Shown piece by piece: positions 19,024-27,406 of a DNA stretch of 64,000 bases. This DNA is from Paracoccaceae bacterium (GTDB lineage Bacteria; Pseudomonadota; Alphaproteobacteria; Rhodobacterales; Rhodobacteraceae). The stretch's first letter is position 1. Each line of letters opens with the position of its first letter. The stretch spans positions 124,001-188,000 of the forward strand of contig JAGQRW010000004.1 in the NCBI GenBank assembly GCA_020425085.1, read 5' to 3'. The position numbers and the translations under genes are program-made. The notes under the pieces were generated by a model. That model did not search any database. It was given only the letters and a program-made list of their open reading frames with translations, and was not told the DNA's origin.

Positions 19024-20955
19024 TCAGCGCTGGAAAACATAGGTGCCGGGTGCATCACCCAGCGGTCGGGCCGCATCGCCAAGGCGTGGTGGTTTCACGG
19101 TTTCGCCGGAATGATCACGCAACCAGGTCACCAGTTCCGGCCACCATGACCCGGTCCTTTGCGGTACCTGCGCCCGCCATTCCTCGGGTGCCGTATAATG
19201 CGCCGTTCCGGGGGTGGTTGCGATCTGGTAGGTTCGTCCGGCGTGGCCGGGTTCACTGACGACACCGGTATTATGCCCGCCCGAGGTCAGCACAAAGATC
19301 AGGTCGGTATCCGCCAGCAGGTGCAGCTTGTAGACCGACTGCCAGGGTGCCACATGGTCGCCCGAGGTCGAAACACAGAACACCGGCAGCGAAATGTCGC
19401 TGATCGCAACCGGTTTGCCGCCGACCCGGTACTGGCCCTGCGACAGTTCGTTGTTCAGATAGAGTTGGCGCAGATATTCGCTGTGCATCCGGTATGGCAT
19501 TCTTGTGGCATCGGCGTTCCAGGCCATCAGGTCGAACATTGGCTGCCGCTGCCCCATCAGGAATTCATGCACATAGCGCGACCAGATCAGATCGCGCGAG
19601 CGAAGCAACTGAAACGCGCCGGCCATCTGCTTGGTGTCGAGATAGCCCTGATCCCACATCATGTGGTCCAGAAACGAAACCTCGCTTTCGCTGGTGAACA
19701 GTTGCAATTCGCCCGGATCCTCGAAATCCGTCTGCGATGCCAGCAGCGTCATGGTTTTCAGCCGGTCGTCGTGATCGCGCGCCATCGCGGCCACCTTGGC
19801 CGACAGCAGCGTGCCGCCCAGACAATAGCCGATGCCATGCACCTGGGTATCCGGCAATACGTCGCCGATTGCATCCAGCGCCTGATCCACGGCATCCAGA
19901 TAATCATCCATCCCCAGATCCCGATCCCCGGCATCGGGGTTGCGCCAGGAGATCATGAAGACGGTAAAGCCCTGCCCGACCAGATAGCGCACCAGCGAAT
20001 TATGCGGGCTGAGATCGAGGACATAGTATTTCATGATCCAGGCCGGAACGATCAGGATCGGCTCGGCTGAAACGCGTTCGGTCGTTGGTGCGTACTGAAT
20101 CAGTTCGATCAGGTGCGAACGGTAAACCACCTTGCCCGGCGTGACTGCCACATCGCGGCCCGGCTGGTAATCTTCGGCCCCCACCGGAGGTTTGCCGGAA
20201 ATCACGCGGTCCCAGTCCTCGATCAAGTTCTGCATGCCCCGGGCCAGATTGGCACCGCCCTCACGCGTGGTCTGGGCAATCACCTCGGGGTTGGTCCAGA
20301 TGGCGTTTGACGGCGACATCATGTCAAGTATCTGGCGCGCGACGAACGACACGACCTGTTCATCACGGCGCGACATGCCGTCGATATCATTGGTGGCATT
20401 GTACCACCATTGCTGGGTCAGCAGAAAATTCTGGTAGATCAGGTTGAACGGCCATTGCTGCCATTCGGCGGCATCAAACCGCTTGTCATGTTTCAGTGGC
20501 TCGATGCAATGGCCGGACTGATTGGTTGGAAAATACGAAAATTGCGGCATCTGCCCGGCCGAGGCAAGCGCAAGGCGCGTTGCCTTGCGTGCCGCCTTTT
20601 CCACCAGTTGCATCTGTTTGCCGGGTGAGCCAGCCAGATGTGCCCACCAGTTGAACATTTTCGATGACAGCCCGTAGGGCGACACCCCCATGGTGAAACG
20701 CGCCAGCAGCGATTTGACGGCGTGATCCAGACTTTCACCGCGCCGGTCGTCCGGCTCGACACGGCTGCAACCGATACCGAGTTCGGGCGGCACCGGGTCC
20801 AGCGCCGGGTCGGTTTCAGGCCTGCCGCTGGCAGAGGTGGCGGGCGCTGCCATCGCTTTTGGCGGCATCTCGGGCGGCATTTCAGGCTGGGGCCGGATCG
20901 GCAGGATATTGTCCGGTTTCACCTTCGATCCTGGATTGGTCTTTCTCCGCGCCAT
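19024..20955 (-). CDS. phaC: Class I poly(3-hydroxyalkanoate) synthase
   Basis: This 643-residue enzyme polymerises hydroxyacyl-CoA on the surface of PHA granules. The catalytic triad is visible: nucleophile Cys378 in the lipase-like box GYCLGG, Asp in TSGDHVAPW, and His in SGGHNTGVV. The N-terminal PhaC domain is present (FNLIYQNFLLTQQWWYNAT). An unusual proline/methionine-rich N-terminal extension of about 70 residues (repeats of EMPP) precedes it. ATG 20955 with AAAGG upstream is preferred to an in-frame start at 21012. The neighbours pta-ackA and CbpAM suggest control by oxygen or redox state. Confidence 0.94.
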   Translation of the reverse strand: MARRKTNPGSKVKPDNILPIRPQPEMPPEMPPKAMAAPATSASGRPETDPALDPVPPELGIGCSRVEPDDRRGESLDHAVKSLLARFTMGVSPYGLSSKMFNWWAHLAGSPGKQMQLVEKAARKATRLALASAGQMPQFSYFPTNQSGHCIEPLKHDKRFDAAEWQQWPFNLIYQNFLLTQQWWYNATNDIDGMSRRDEQVVSFVARQILDMMSPSNAIWTNPEVIAQTTREGGANLARGMQNLIEDWDRVISGKPPVGAEDYQPGRDVAVTPGKVVYRSHLIELIQYAPTTERVSAEPILIVPAWIMKYYVLDLSPHNSLVRYLVGQGFTVFMISWRNPDAGDRDLGMDDYLDAVDQALDAIGDVLPDTQVHGIGYCLGGTLLSAKVAAMARDHDDRLKTMTLLASQTDFEDPGELQLFTSESEVSFLDHMMWDQGYLDTKQMAGAFQLLRSRDLIWSRYVHEFLMGQRQPMFDLMAWNADATRMPYRMHSEYLRQLYLNNELSQGQYRVGGKPVAISDISLPVFCVSTSGDHVAPWQSVYKLHLLADTDLIFVLTSGGHNTGVVSEPGHAGRTYQIATTPGTAHYTAPEEWRAQVPQRTGSWWPELVTWLRDHSGETVKPPRLGDAARPLGDAPGTYVFQR

Positions 20956-21083
20956 GGCGATTGCCTTTCTCGAAAATTGCTGTGGCCGATTGTTGCCGGC
21001 CAGGATATCCACCTTACTGATCTGATCATCCCGAAGGGTTTATTCAAGATTTCCGACCGGACAGATGGCGTGATTGTACGCTT

Positions 21084-21097
21084 TTGACGCCGATCAG
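21084..21097. promoter_or_regulatory. Possible FNR/FixK-type box upstream of phaC
   Basis: TTGAC-GCCG-ATCAG matches 8 of 10 positions of the TTGAT-N4-ATCAA site bound by FNR, FixK and Dnr regulators. It lies about 130 bases upstream of the phaC start and touches the stop codon of cbpM. If real, it would link PHA synthesis and acetate metabolism to low oxygen. Confidence 0.3.
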
Positions 21098-21429
21098 GTG
21101 CGCTCGGGCAGCCGTGCCTTCAGGGCAGCGATGATCGCCTGGCGGGTCTCGCCGGGCTGCTCGTCCACTGCTTCGGCCAGTCCGCGCAATTCGCGCCTGA
21201 GCCCGTGGATCTGATCCAGCAGCGACAGGACCACCGGAACCGCATCGACCGGAAGTGACATTTCCTTGCGCAGATCACAGACCAACCGGATGCGCGCCAC
21301 GTCAAGTTCGTCGAATACCGGGCCGCCAGCGCCCCTGGCCGGCCTGATCCAGCCTTCGTGCACCCAAAGCCGCAGTTCGGCCAGCCGCACGCGCCGGACT
21401 CTGGCCACGACATCCCGTTCATCCAGCAT
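21094..21429 (-). CDS. cbpM: CbpM-like modulator of the CbpA co-chaperone
   Basis: This 111-residue helical protein resembles the MerR-like modulators that bind the J-domain of CbpA. The pattern LRLWVHEGWIRPA...VFDELDVARIRLVCDLRKEM, then VVLSLLDQIHGLRRELRGL, is typical. ATG 21429 overlaps the cbpA stop by one base (TGATG) and has GGAGGGG six bases upstream, which decides the start. An in-frame ATG at 21444 contains that Shine-Dalgarno sequence and is rejected. Confidence 0.85.
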   Translation of the reverse strand: MLDERDVVARVRRVRLAELRLWVHEGWIRPARGAGGPVFDELDVARIRLVCDLRKEMSLPVDAVPVVLSLLDQIHGLRRELRGLAEAVDEQPGETRQAIIAALKARLPERT

Positions 21430-22355
21430 CACAGTCCCCTCCATAGATTCTTGCGGGGATTGTCAGCCCCGAGACCGCGCCAGTCCCTCGCGATCTTTTC
21501 CATTTTCGCGTCGGTTGTGGCGGGCGTCACGATCTTCAGGCGCACATACTGATCGCCTGCCGTCCCGCGGGCAGGCTTGATCCCCCGGCCCTTCAGGCGC
21601 AACCGCTGCCCGGTCGAGGCGCCTTTGGGAATGCTCATCGAGACTTTGCCCGAAAGGGTCGGAACCTCGACCTTGGCGCCTAGAATGGCTTCGTCAAAGG
21701 TGATGGGAACTTCAACCTCGATATCATTGCCGTCGCGGGTGAAAACCTTGTGCGCCGCCACGCTGATCTCGACATAGGCATCGCCTGCGGGGCCTTCACC
21801 GATGCCCGGCTGCCCCTTGCCGCGCAAGCGAAGCGTCTGGCCGTCGCGCACACCTGCGGGGATGGTCAGGTCGATGGCGCTGCCGTCAGGCAAGGGAACG
21901 GAACGCTTCGCGCCCGTTGCCGCGTCCATGAAATTCACTTCCAGATGATAGCGAATATCGCCCCCCCGCTGAGCAAAACCGCGCCCGCCCTGCTGTTTGG
22001 CGCGGGTGCCGAACAGATCGGCAAAGATGTCGGACACGTCATCGAAATCCCCATAGCCAGCAGTGGAATCATAGCGCCCGCGCGGGTCCGCGCCGGCGTG
22101 CTGGCGGTAATACTGCCGCTCGGGCCGTTCCTGTCCGCTGGCGTCAATCTCGCCCGCGTCAAAGCGTTTGCGTTTGGCGGCATCCCCGATGATGTCATAG
22201 GCCGCCCCGACCTTCTGAAACTCGGCCTCCTTGGATTTGTCGCCAGGATTGAGATCGGGATGCAAGGCCTTGGCCAGCTTGCGATAGGCCTTTTTGATAT
22301 CGGCCTGTGACGCATTTTTGGCGACACCAAGAACCTTGTAAGGGTCGTTATTCAT
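21429..22355 (-). CDS. cbpA: DnaJ-type co-chaperone CbpA
   Basis: This 308-residue J-domain protein has HPD in KALHPDLNPG at about residue 35. A Gly/Tyr-rich linker follows, then two substrate-binding beta domains (NFMDAATGAKRSVPLPDG and VPITFDEAILGAKVEVPTL) with no zinc-finger repeats. That layout is CbpA rather than DnaJ. It would feed unfolded substrates to DnaK. ATG 22355 is preferred because GAAAG lies nine bases upstream; a TTG at 22364 is an alternative. It forms an operon with cbpM and lies between phaC and the phasin gene. Confidence 0.9.
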   Translation of the reverse strand: MNNDPYKVLGVAKNASQADIKKAYRKLAKALHPDLNPGDKSKEAEFQKVGAAYDIIGDAAKRKRFDAGEIDASGQERPERQYYRQHAGADPRGRYDSTAGYGDFDDVSDIFADLFGTRAKQQGGRGFAQRGGDIRYHLEVNFMDAATGAKRSVPLPDGSAIDLTIPAGVRDGQTLRLRGKGQPGIGEGPAGDAYVEISVAAHKVFTRDGNDIEVEVPITFDEAILGAKVEVPTLSGKVSMSIPKGASTGQRLRLKGRGIKPARGTAGDQYVRLKIVTPATTDAKMEKIARDWRGLGADNPRKNLWRGL

Positions 22356-22367
22356 TGACCGCAACTT

Positions 22368-22645
22368 TCATTTTGTCAGATGCATCGCTATGGCAAGTTC
22401 GCGCAACACATCCACGTCCGGAATTTCAACCTCCAGCGGTTGGCTGGCGGCCTTTTGCAGAATATCGCGCTTTGCGGCCGGAATTTCCAGTACCCGCGCT
22501 GAAACACCGCAAACCGGCAGATTTGCCCTGGTTACAGCCAGCGGCGATGATCCTGCCTGTCGGTCGCTGTCAGGTGGTCGGTCTTTTTGCAGTCTGGCGG
22601 ATCAGCAAACCGCACCACGGCGATTATTTCGACTTTGTGCGACAT
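22368..22645 (-). pseudogene. Possible frame-disrupted small gene upstream of cbpA
   Basis: A start-like frame from ATG 22645 (MSHKVEIIAVVRFADPPD) runs out of sense after about 18 residues. A second minus-strand frame opens after a stop at 22602-22604 and ends at 22368. Its last 42 residues look like a natural protein (ARVLEIPAAKRDILQKAA..., then VDVLRELAIAMHLTK). This second frame has no early ATG, GTG or TTG. Joining the two by one frame change gives a protein of about 95 residues. It may be a decayed gene, or a real gene with a sequencing error. I recognise no family. Confidence 0.3.
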
Positions 22646-22907
22646 TATTTGTCCAATCTGAATGGTACGGCGGGGCTGAACTGCCTATATTACGTATATG
22701 CGAACGGCCATCTGGCCCATGAACACGGAATTGCGGGTCGAACCGGAACCTGCTGATGCCTGATCAGACATGTCGCCCACATCAGGGGTTGCATGGCCAC
22801 TATCAGGATTTCGTCGGTCACGGCGATGCCGAGGCCTACTGTGATCTGAAAAGCGCCCGCGCTTTGGGCAGGAATATTCAACCCGACGGAAAACGAAAGG
22901 AAAGACG
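22646..22907. other. Upstream region of the phasin gene
   Basis: About 260 bases hold no gene I can support. The stretch near 22620-22700 is AT-rich compared with its surroundings and is the likely promoter region of the phasin gene. I found no convincing PhaR-type or sigma-factor site by eye. Confidence 0.4.
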
Positions 22908-23273
22908 ATGACAAAGCCTTCCAACAAAGCCGAGAAATCCGAAAGCGAGGCCATGAACACGGTCATGGACAGCATGATGGCGCTAAATCCGATGCGTGAA
23001 ACGGTCATGAAGGCCTGGTTCGAGATGGGGACCGAGGCGCTCAGGTTCGTTTCGTCCCGCATCCAGCAGGATGTCGAGACCCAAAGGGCGATGTTGGCCT
23101 GCAAGAACCTTGAGGATATCCAGAAAGTGCAGGCGGATTTCTATAACCGGGCGCTGGACCAGTATCGCGCCGAGACATCGCGAATGATGGAGATCATGAT
23201 GTCAGCCGCAACCGGCGGTCTGGGAGTTGATCTGCCGGACACAAGACGCAAATATAACGATGTGCCGCTTTAG
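22908..23273 (+). CDS. Phasin-family granule-associated protein
   Basis: The 121-residue protein is almost wholly amphipathic alpha-helix, with pieces such as MRETVMKAWFEMGTEALRFVSSRIQQDVETQ and VQADFYNRALDQYRAETSRMMEIM. This is the phasin pattern of coating PHA granules. AAAGGAAAG precedes the ATG. The stop codon overlaps the stop of the convergent amidotransferase gene by four bases. Its place beside cbpAM and phaC supports a PHA role. Confidence 0.85.
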   Translation: MTKPSNKAEKSESEAMNTVMDSMMALNPMRETVMKAWFEMGTEALRFVSSRIQQDVETQRAMLACKNLEDIQKVQADFYNRALDQYRAETSRMMEIMMSAATGGLGVDLPDTRRKYNDVPL

Positions 23274-24049
23274 GCGGATTTCCTGACGGCATGCGACTGT
23301 TTTCCTGCCTGCCAGTTGCGCAAGGCCGCGCCGAACGCCTCGAACAGCGGGCGCGACACCGGATCCTTTTCGGCGTTGTATTCCGGGTGCCACTGCACCG
23401 CCAGGGTGAAACCAGGCGCGTCCCGGACATAGATCGCCTCGGGGGTGCCATCTGGAGCAAAGCCTTCGATGACGATGCGTTTTCCGGGTTCCTTGATCCC
23501 CTGCCCGTGCAACGAGTTCACCAGCACCCTGTCGGCCCCGAACACCTCGGCGAACACGCCATCGGCCGGCATGATGATTTCATGGCGCGGTGCGAATTTT
23601 TCCTCCAACGTACCTTCGGGCGGCATACGGTGGTTCATCCGTCCTGGCAGGTCACGAATCTCGGGGTATAACGTGCCGCCAAAGGCGACGTTGAATTCCT
23701 GAAAGCCACGGCAGATGCCCAGGATCGGTTGACCGCTGGCGACACATCGGCGGATCAGGTCCAGAACCAAAGTATCGCGGCACTTGTCGAATTCACCATG
23801 CGCCAGGGTTTCCTCTTCGCCGTAATAGCTGGGATGCACGTTGGGGCGACCGCCGGTAAAGACAAAGCCGTCGCAACATTCGGTCAGGCTGTCCAAATCC
23901 ACCAGATGCGGATCCGCAGGTACCATCAAGGGCAACCCGCCGGCGACATTGGCGATCGCCTCGAGATTCATCGTTCCGGTGGCCTGAACGTGATAGGTTT
24001 CGTTGATCAGATGGGCATTTCCGATAATGCCGACGACCGGGCGATGCAT
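23270..24049 (-). CDS. Gamma-glutamyl-gamma-aminobutyrate hydrolase-like (C26) enzyme
   Basis: This 259-residue class I glutamine-amidotransferase fold hydrolase belongs to peptidase family C26 (PuuD-like). The nucleophile cysteine is in LGICRGFQEFNVAFGG, and the His-Glu pair is in VQWHPEYNAEKDP. PuuD cleaves gamma-glutamyl-GABA in putrescine breakdown, but no other putrescine genes are near, so the substrate is a guess. AAGGG about six bases before ATG 24049 supports that start over 24094. Confidence 0.86.
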   Translation of the reverse strand: MHRPVVGIIGNAHLINETYHVQATGTMNLEAIANVAGGLPLMVPADPHLVDLDSLTECCDGFVFTGGRPNVHPSYYGEEETLAHGEFDKCRDTLVLDLIRRCVASGQPILGICRGFQEFNVAFGGTLYPEIRDLPGRMNHRMPPEGTLEEKFAPRHEIIMPADGVFAEVFGADRVLVNSLHGQGIKEPGKRIVIEGFAPDGTPEAIYVRDAPGFTLAVQWHPEYNAEKDPVSRPLFEAFGAALRNWQAGKQSHAVRKSA

Positions 24050-24153
24050 GCTATTCCCTTGGATTGATTTGCCTGTGGACCAAGAATACAGCATCCGTCA
24101 GGGGTGGTCGAGACCCCTGTTTGCTGCAATATCATCAGTTCGGACTGTGGCGG

Positions 24154-24582
24154 TCAGGCTTCGGCGGTCAGGCCTGCCGCCTCGATCGCGGCGACCGCAG
24201 CGGCGGCGTCGTTTTCCGAACTGTCGCCGGTCACACCGACCGCGCCGATCACATTGCCGTTTTTATCGCGCACCAGAACACCGCCCGGCACCGGCACCAG
24301 CTTGCCCTGATAGACGCCGGTCAGGCTGTTGACGAAATAGGCCTGTTCCTCGGCGCGCTGGCGCAGGGCATAGCCGCCCATGCCCATCATGATCGCGCCA
24401 TAGGCCTTGCCCTCGGCCAGAACATAACGACCGGGGGCGGCACCATCGGCCCGCTCGAACGCCTTGGGATGGCCGCCGCTGTCCAGCACGATCGCCGATA
24501 GCGGGCGCAGTTTGTGTTCCGTGCCATAGGCCATGATCTTGTTGATGATGGTGCGGGCCTTGCTGCGGGATATTTCAGCCAT
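24154..24582 (-). CDS. GlcG/HbpS-family heme-binding-like protein
   Basis: The 142-residue protein belongs to the GlcG/DUF336 family: [31 protein letters not shown], then [38 protein letters not shown]. Members occur beside glycolate/glyoxylate genes, and some bind heme or corrinoids. It overlaps the malate synthase G gene by 8 bases, which ties it to glyoxylate use. Its exact role there is not known. Confidence 0.87.
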   Translation of the reverse strand: MAEISRSKARTIINKIMAYGTEHKLRPLSAIVLDSGGHPKAFERADGAAPGRYVLAEGKAYGAIMMGMGGYALRQRAEEQAYFVNSLTGVYQGKLVPVPGGVLVRDKNGNVIGAVGVTGDSSENDAAAAVAAIEAAGLTAEA

Positions 24583-26692
24583 TGATCCGTTCCTTCAGTT
24601 TCAGCCTGCTGACATGCAACACCGGTTCAGTATAGCCACCTGACTGACGAACGCCAGTAAACACAAGATCAAGTGCCGCCTTATAGGCGAACCCATCAAA
24701 ACCGGGCGCCATCGGGCGGTAAAGCGGATCATTGCTGTTTTGCTGATCTACCACTGTCGCCATTCGTTGCATCACCGCATGAACCTGATCGACACTGACC
24801 ACACCATGATGCAGCCAGTTCGCCATATGTTGCGAGGAAATGCGGCAGGTGGCGCGATCCTCCATCAAGGCGACATCGTGAATGTCCGGCACCTTGGAAC
24901 AGCCGATGCCCTGATCGACCCAGCGCACCACATAGCCAAGGATGCCCTGGGCGTTATTTTCCATCTCGTCCCGAATCTCATCCGCCGACCAGTTCCGCCC
25001 GTCGGCCACCGGGATGGTCAGAAGTTCGTCAAGGCTGCTGCGCGCACCACCGCTGGCGATTTCCGACTGCAGCGCCTTGACATCGACGCGGTGGTAATGC
25101 GTTGCATGCAATGTCGCAGCGGTGGGTGATGGTACCCAGGCCGTGTTCGCGCCAGCCATGGGATGCGCGATCTTGTCGGCCAGCATGTCGGCCATCAGGT
25201 CCGGCATCGCCCACATGCCCTTGCCGATCTGCGCGCGCCCGGCCAGCCCGCAGGCCAGACCAATATCGACATTCTGATCCTCATAGGCGGCGATCCAGGG
25301 CGTATTTTTCATATCACCCTTGCGGATCATTGCGCCTGCCTGCATCGAGCTGTGAATCTCATCACCGGTGCGGTCAAGAAAGCCGGTATTGATGAAGGCC
25401 AGCCGGTGACGCGCGGCGCGGATACATTGCTTGAGGTTGACACTGGTGCGGCGTTCTTCATCCATGATGCCAAGCTTGACGGTGTATTGCGCCAGTCCCA
25501 GTGCCGCCTCGACCGCGCTGAACAAGGCATCGGCAAAAGCCACCTCATCCGGGCCGTGCATCTTTGGCTTGACCACATAGACCGAACCGTTGAGTGAGTT
25601 CCGCGCGCCTTCGGTCTTGTTCAAATCGTGCATGGCGCAAAGCGTGGTTACCATCGCGTCCATCAGCCCCTCGGCGACCTCATGGCCGTCCCGATCCAGA
25701 ATGGCCGGGTTGGTCATAAGATGCCCGACATTGCGAACCAGCATCAAGGCCCGCCCCTTCAGGGTATGCTGCAAACCGTTTGTGTCGGTATAGTCATAGT
25801 CAGGGTCAAGCCGGCGCGTAAACGTCTTGTCACCCTTTGTCACCTGTTCCGAAAGGTCGCCCTTCATCAGGCCCAGCCAGTTGCCATAGGCAAGCACCTT
25901 GTCGGCGGCATCAACGGCGGCCACGCTGTCTTCGCAATCCATGATCGCGGAAACAGCGGATTCGATCAGAATATCGGCAATGCCAGCCGGATCGGTCTTG
26001 CCGATCGGATGGTCGCGGTTGATCACAAGATACAGATGCAAGCCATTGTTGTTAAGAATGATGCCGCCCTTGCTGATCCCCGAATACTGCGCCGGGTTCA
26101 AAAGGCGGTCCTGAATATCGTCAAGGTTTTCCAGCTCGGCCCATTTGCCTGATCCAAGCGGCAGCACATCATCCAGAAACGCCTTGGCCCAGGCCACCAC
26201 CCGCGCGCCGCGTTCCGGTGAATAACCGCCATCAACCGGCAAATCGCCAAGCGCATCGGTGCCATATAGCGCATCATATAGCGATCCCCACCGCGCATTG
26301 GCGGCATTGAGCGCATAGCGGGCGTTCATGATCGGAACCACCAGTTGCGGCCCGGCGATGCTGGCGATTTCCGCATCCACATTCTGGGTTTCGATGCGAA
26401 AATCCGGCCCTTCCGGCAACAGATAGCCGATTTCGCGCAAAAATGCCTTGTAGGCGGCCATATCGTGAATTTTTCCGGGATGTGCGCCGTGCCACTGATC
26501 AAGTTGTGCCTGCAATTCCTGACGCCGCGCCAGCAACGCCCGGTTTTGCGGCCCGAAGGTGTTTATCAGCCGCGACATCGCTGCCCAGAAATCGCCTGCG
26601 GCAATTCCGGTCCCCGGCAGGGCGCGCGACTCGATAAAGTCAACCAATTCAGCGGCGATTTTTAATCCGTGCTTTTCAATTCTTTCGGTCAT
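24575..26692 (-). CDS. glcB: Malate synthase G
   Basis: This 705-residue monomeric enzyme condenses glyoxylate and acetyl-CoA to malate. Isoform G is recognised by length and by blocks such as [63 protein letters not shown] and the C-terminal [20 protein letters not shown]. It is co-transcribed with the overlapping GlcG-like gene. No isocitrate lyase or glycolate oxidase gene is present in the window. Confidence 0.96.
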   Translation of the reverse strand: MTERIEKHGLKIAAELVDFIESRALPGTGIAAGDFWAAMSRLINTFGPQNRALLARRQELQAQLDQWHGAHPGKIHDMAAYKAFLREIGYLLPEGPDFRIETQNVDAEIASIAGPQLVVPIMNARYALNAANARWGSLYDALYGTDALGDLPVDGGYSPERGARVVAWAKAFLDDVLPLGSGKWAELENLDDIQDRLLNPAQYSGISKGGIILNNNGLHLYLVINRDHPIGKTDPAGIADILIESAVSAIMDCEDSVAAVDAADKVLAYGNWLGLMKGDLSEQVTKGDKTFTRRLDPDYDYTDTNGLQHTLKGRALMLVRNVGHLMTNPAILDRDGHEVAEGLMDAMVTTLCAMHDLNKTEGARNSLNGSVYVVKPKMHGPDEVAFADALFSAVEAALGLAQYTVKLGIMDEERRTSVNLKQCIRAARHRLAFINTGFLDRTGDEIHSSMQAGAMIRKGDMKNTPWIAAYEDQNVDIGLACGLAGRAQIGKGMWAMPDLMADMLADKIAHPMAGANTAWVPSPTAATLHATHYHRVDVKALQSEIASGGARSSLDELLTIPVADGRNWSADEIRDEMENNAQGILGYVVRWVDQGIGCSKVPDIHDVALMEDRATCRISSQHMANWLHHGVVSVDQVHAVMQRMATVVDQQNSNDPLYRPMAPGFDGFAYKAALDLVFTGVRQSGGYTEPVLHVSRLKLKERING

Positions 26693-26877
26693 CCCGGCCT
26701 CATTGACATGATTTCTTGCGCGTCTGGCTGGTGCCGGCTTGCCGCACCAATGTGTACCGTGGTGTTCTAATCCGTGACCCGAAGTTCGACAAGGCGTTGC
26801 GAGCGGTATTTCCGCTTGCCTGACCGGTCATCTGGGTTAGGATCGGCAAACCGCTGAAAATCGAAGAAATGCCGCCC

Positions 26878-27327
26878 ATGTCAGATTTGTCGCTGAAGTT
26901 TCTGCTGCCTGCCCCACGCCACCTGATCTGGCGATGCTGGGCCGAGCCTGAATTGCTGAAACAATGGTTCATGCCCAGGCCGGTGGAAACCATCCGGGCC
27001 GAGATCGACCTCAGGCCCGGCGGCAGGTTTGACACCGTGGTACGCATTGATGGTACCGAACATACCAGCAAAGGCAGCTTTCTGGAGGCAAAGCCCTGCG
27101 AACGGCTGGTTTTCACCGATGCCTTCGGTGCCGGTTATCAGCCGCTGGAAAACCCGTTCTTCGTGGCGATTGTCACCATGGAGGATCGCCAGGACCAGAC
27201 CGATTATTCGGTGCTGGTACGCCACAAAAGCAAAGCCGACGCAGAATGGCACGAGAATATGGGCTTTTCCAAGGGCTGGTCGCAGGCGCTTACCCAGTTG
27301 GGCGAACTGGCGGCCTCACTGGCCTGA
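26878..27327 (+). CDS. SRPBCC/AHSA1-domain protein
   Basis: This 149-residue protein has the AHSA1-like START fold pattern: FLLPAPRHLIWRCWAEPELLKQWFMPRPVE, DLRPGGRFDTVV, GSFLEAKPCERLVFTDAF, and a final helix WHENMGFSKGWSQALTQLGELA. Such proteins bind hydrophobic ligands; the ligand is unknown. GAAGAA nine bases upstream favours ATG 26878 over 26869. It is divergent from glcB. Confidence 0.85.
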   Translation: MSDLSLKFLLPAPRHLIWRCWAEPELLKQWFMPRPVETIRAEIDLRPGGRFDTVVRIDGTEHTSKGSFLEAKPCERLVFTDAFGAGYQPLENPFFVAIVTMEDRQDQTDYSVLVRHKSKADAEWHENMGFSKGWSQALTQLGELAASLA

Positions 27328-27406
27328 AGCAACAGCATTTCGCTTGCCCCTGCTGTCAGGGCGACTAAGGTCCGGTCCCGAAAATTCCTCAACCGGACGA
27401 TAGCAA

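Noticed and set aside
24000..24153. Possible small gene between the C26 hydrolase and GlcG-like genes
   Set aside because: Open frames there are in-frame extensions or antisense pieces without a start signal or natural composition.
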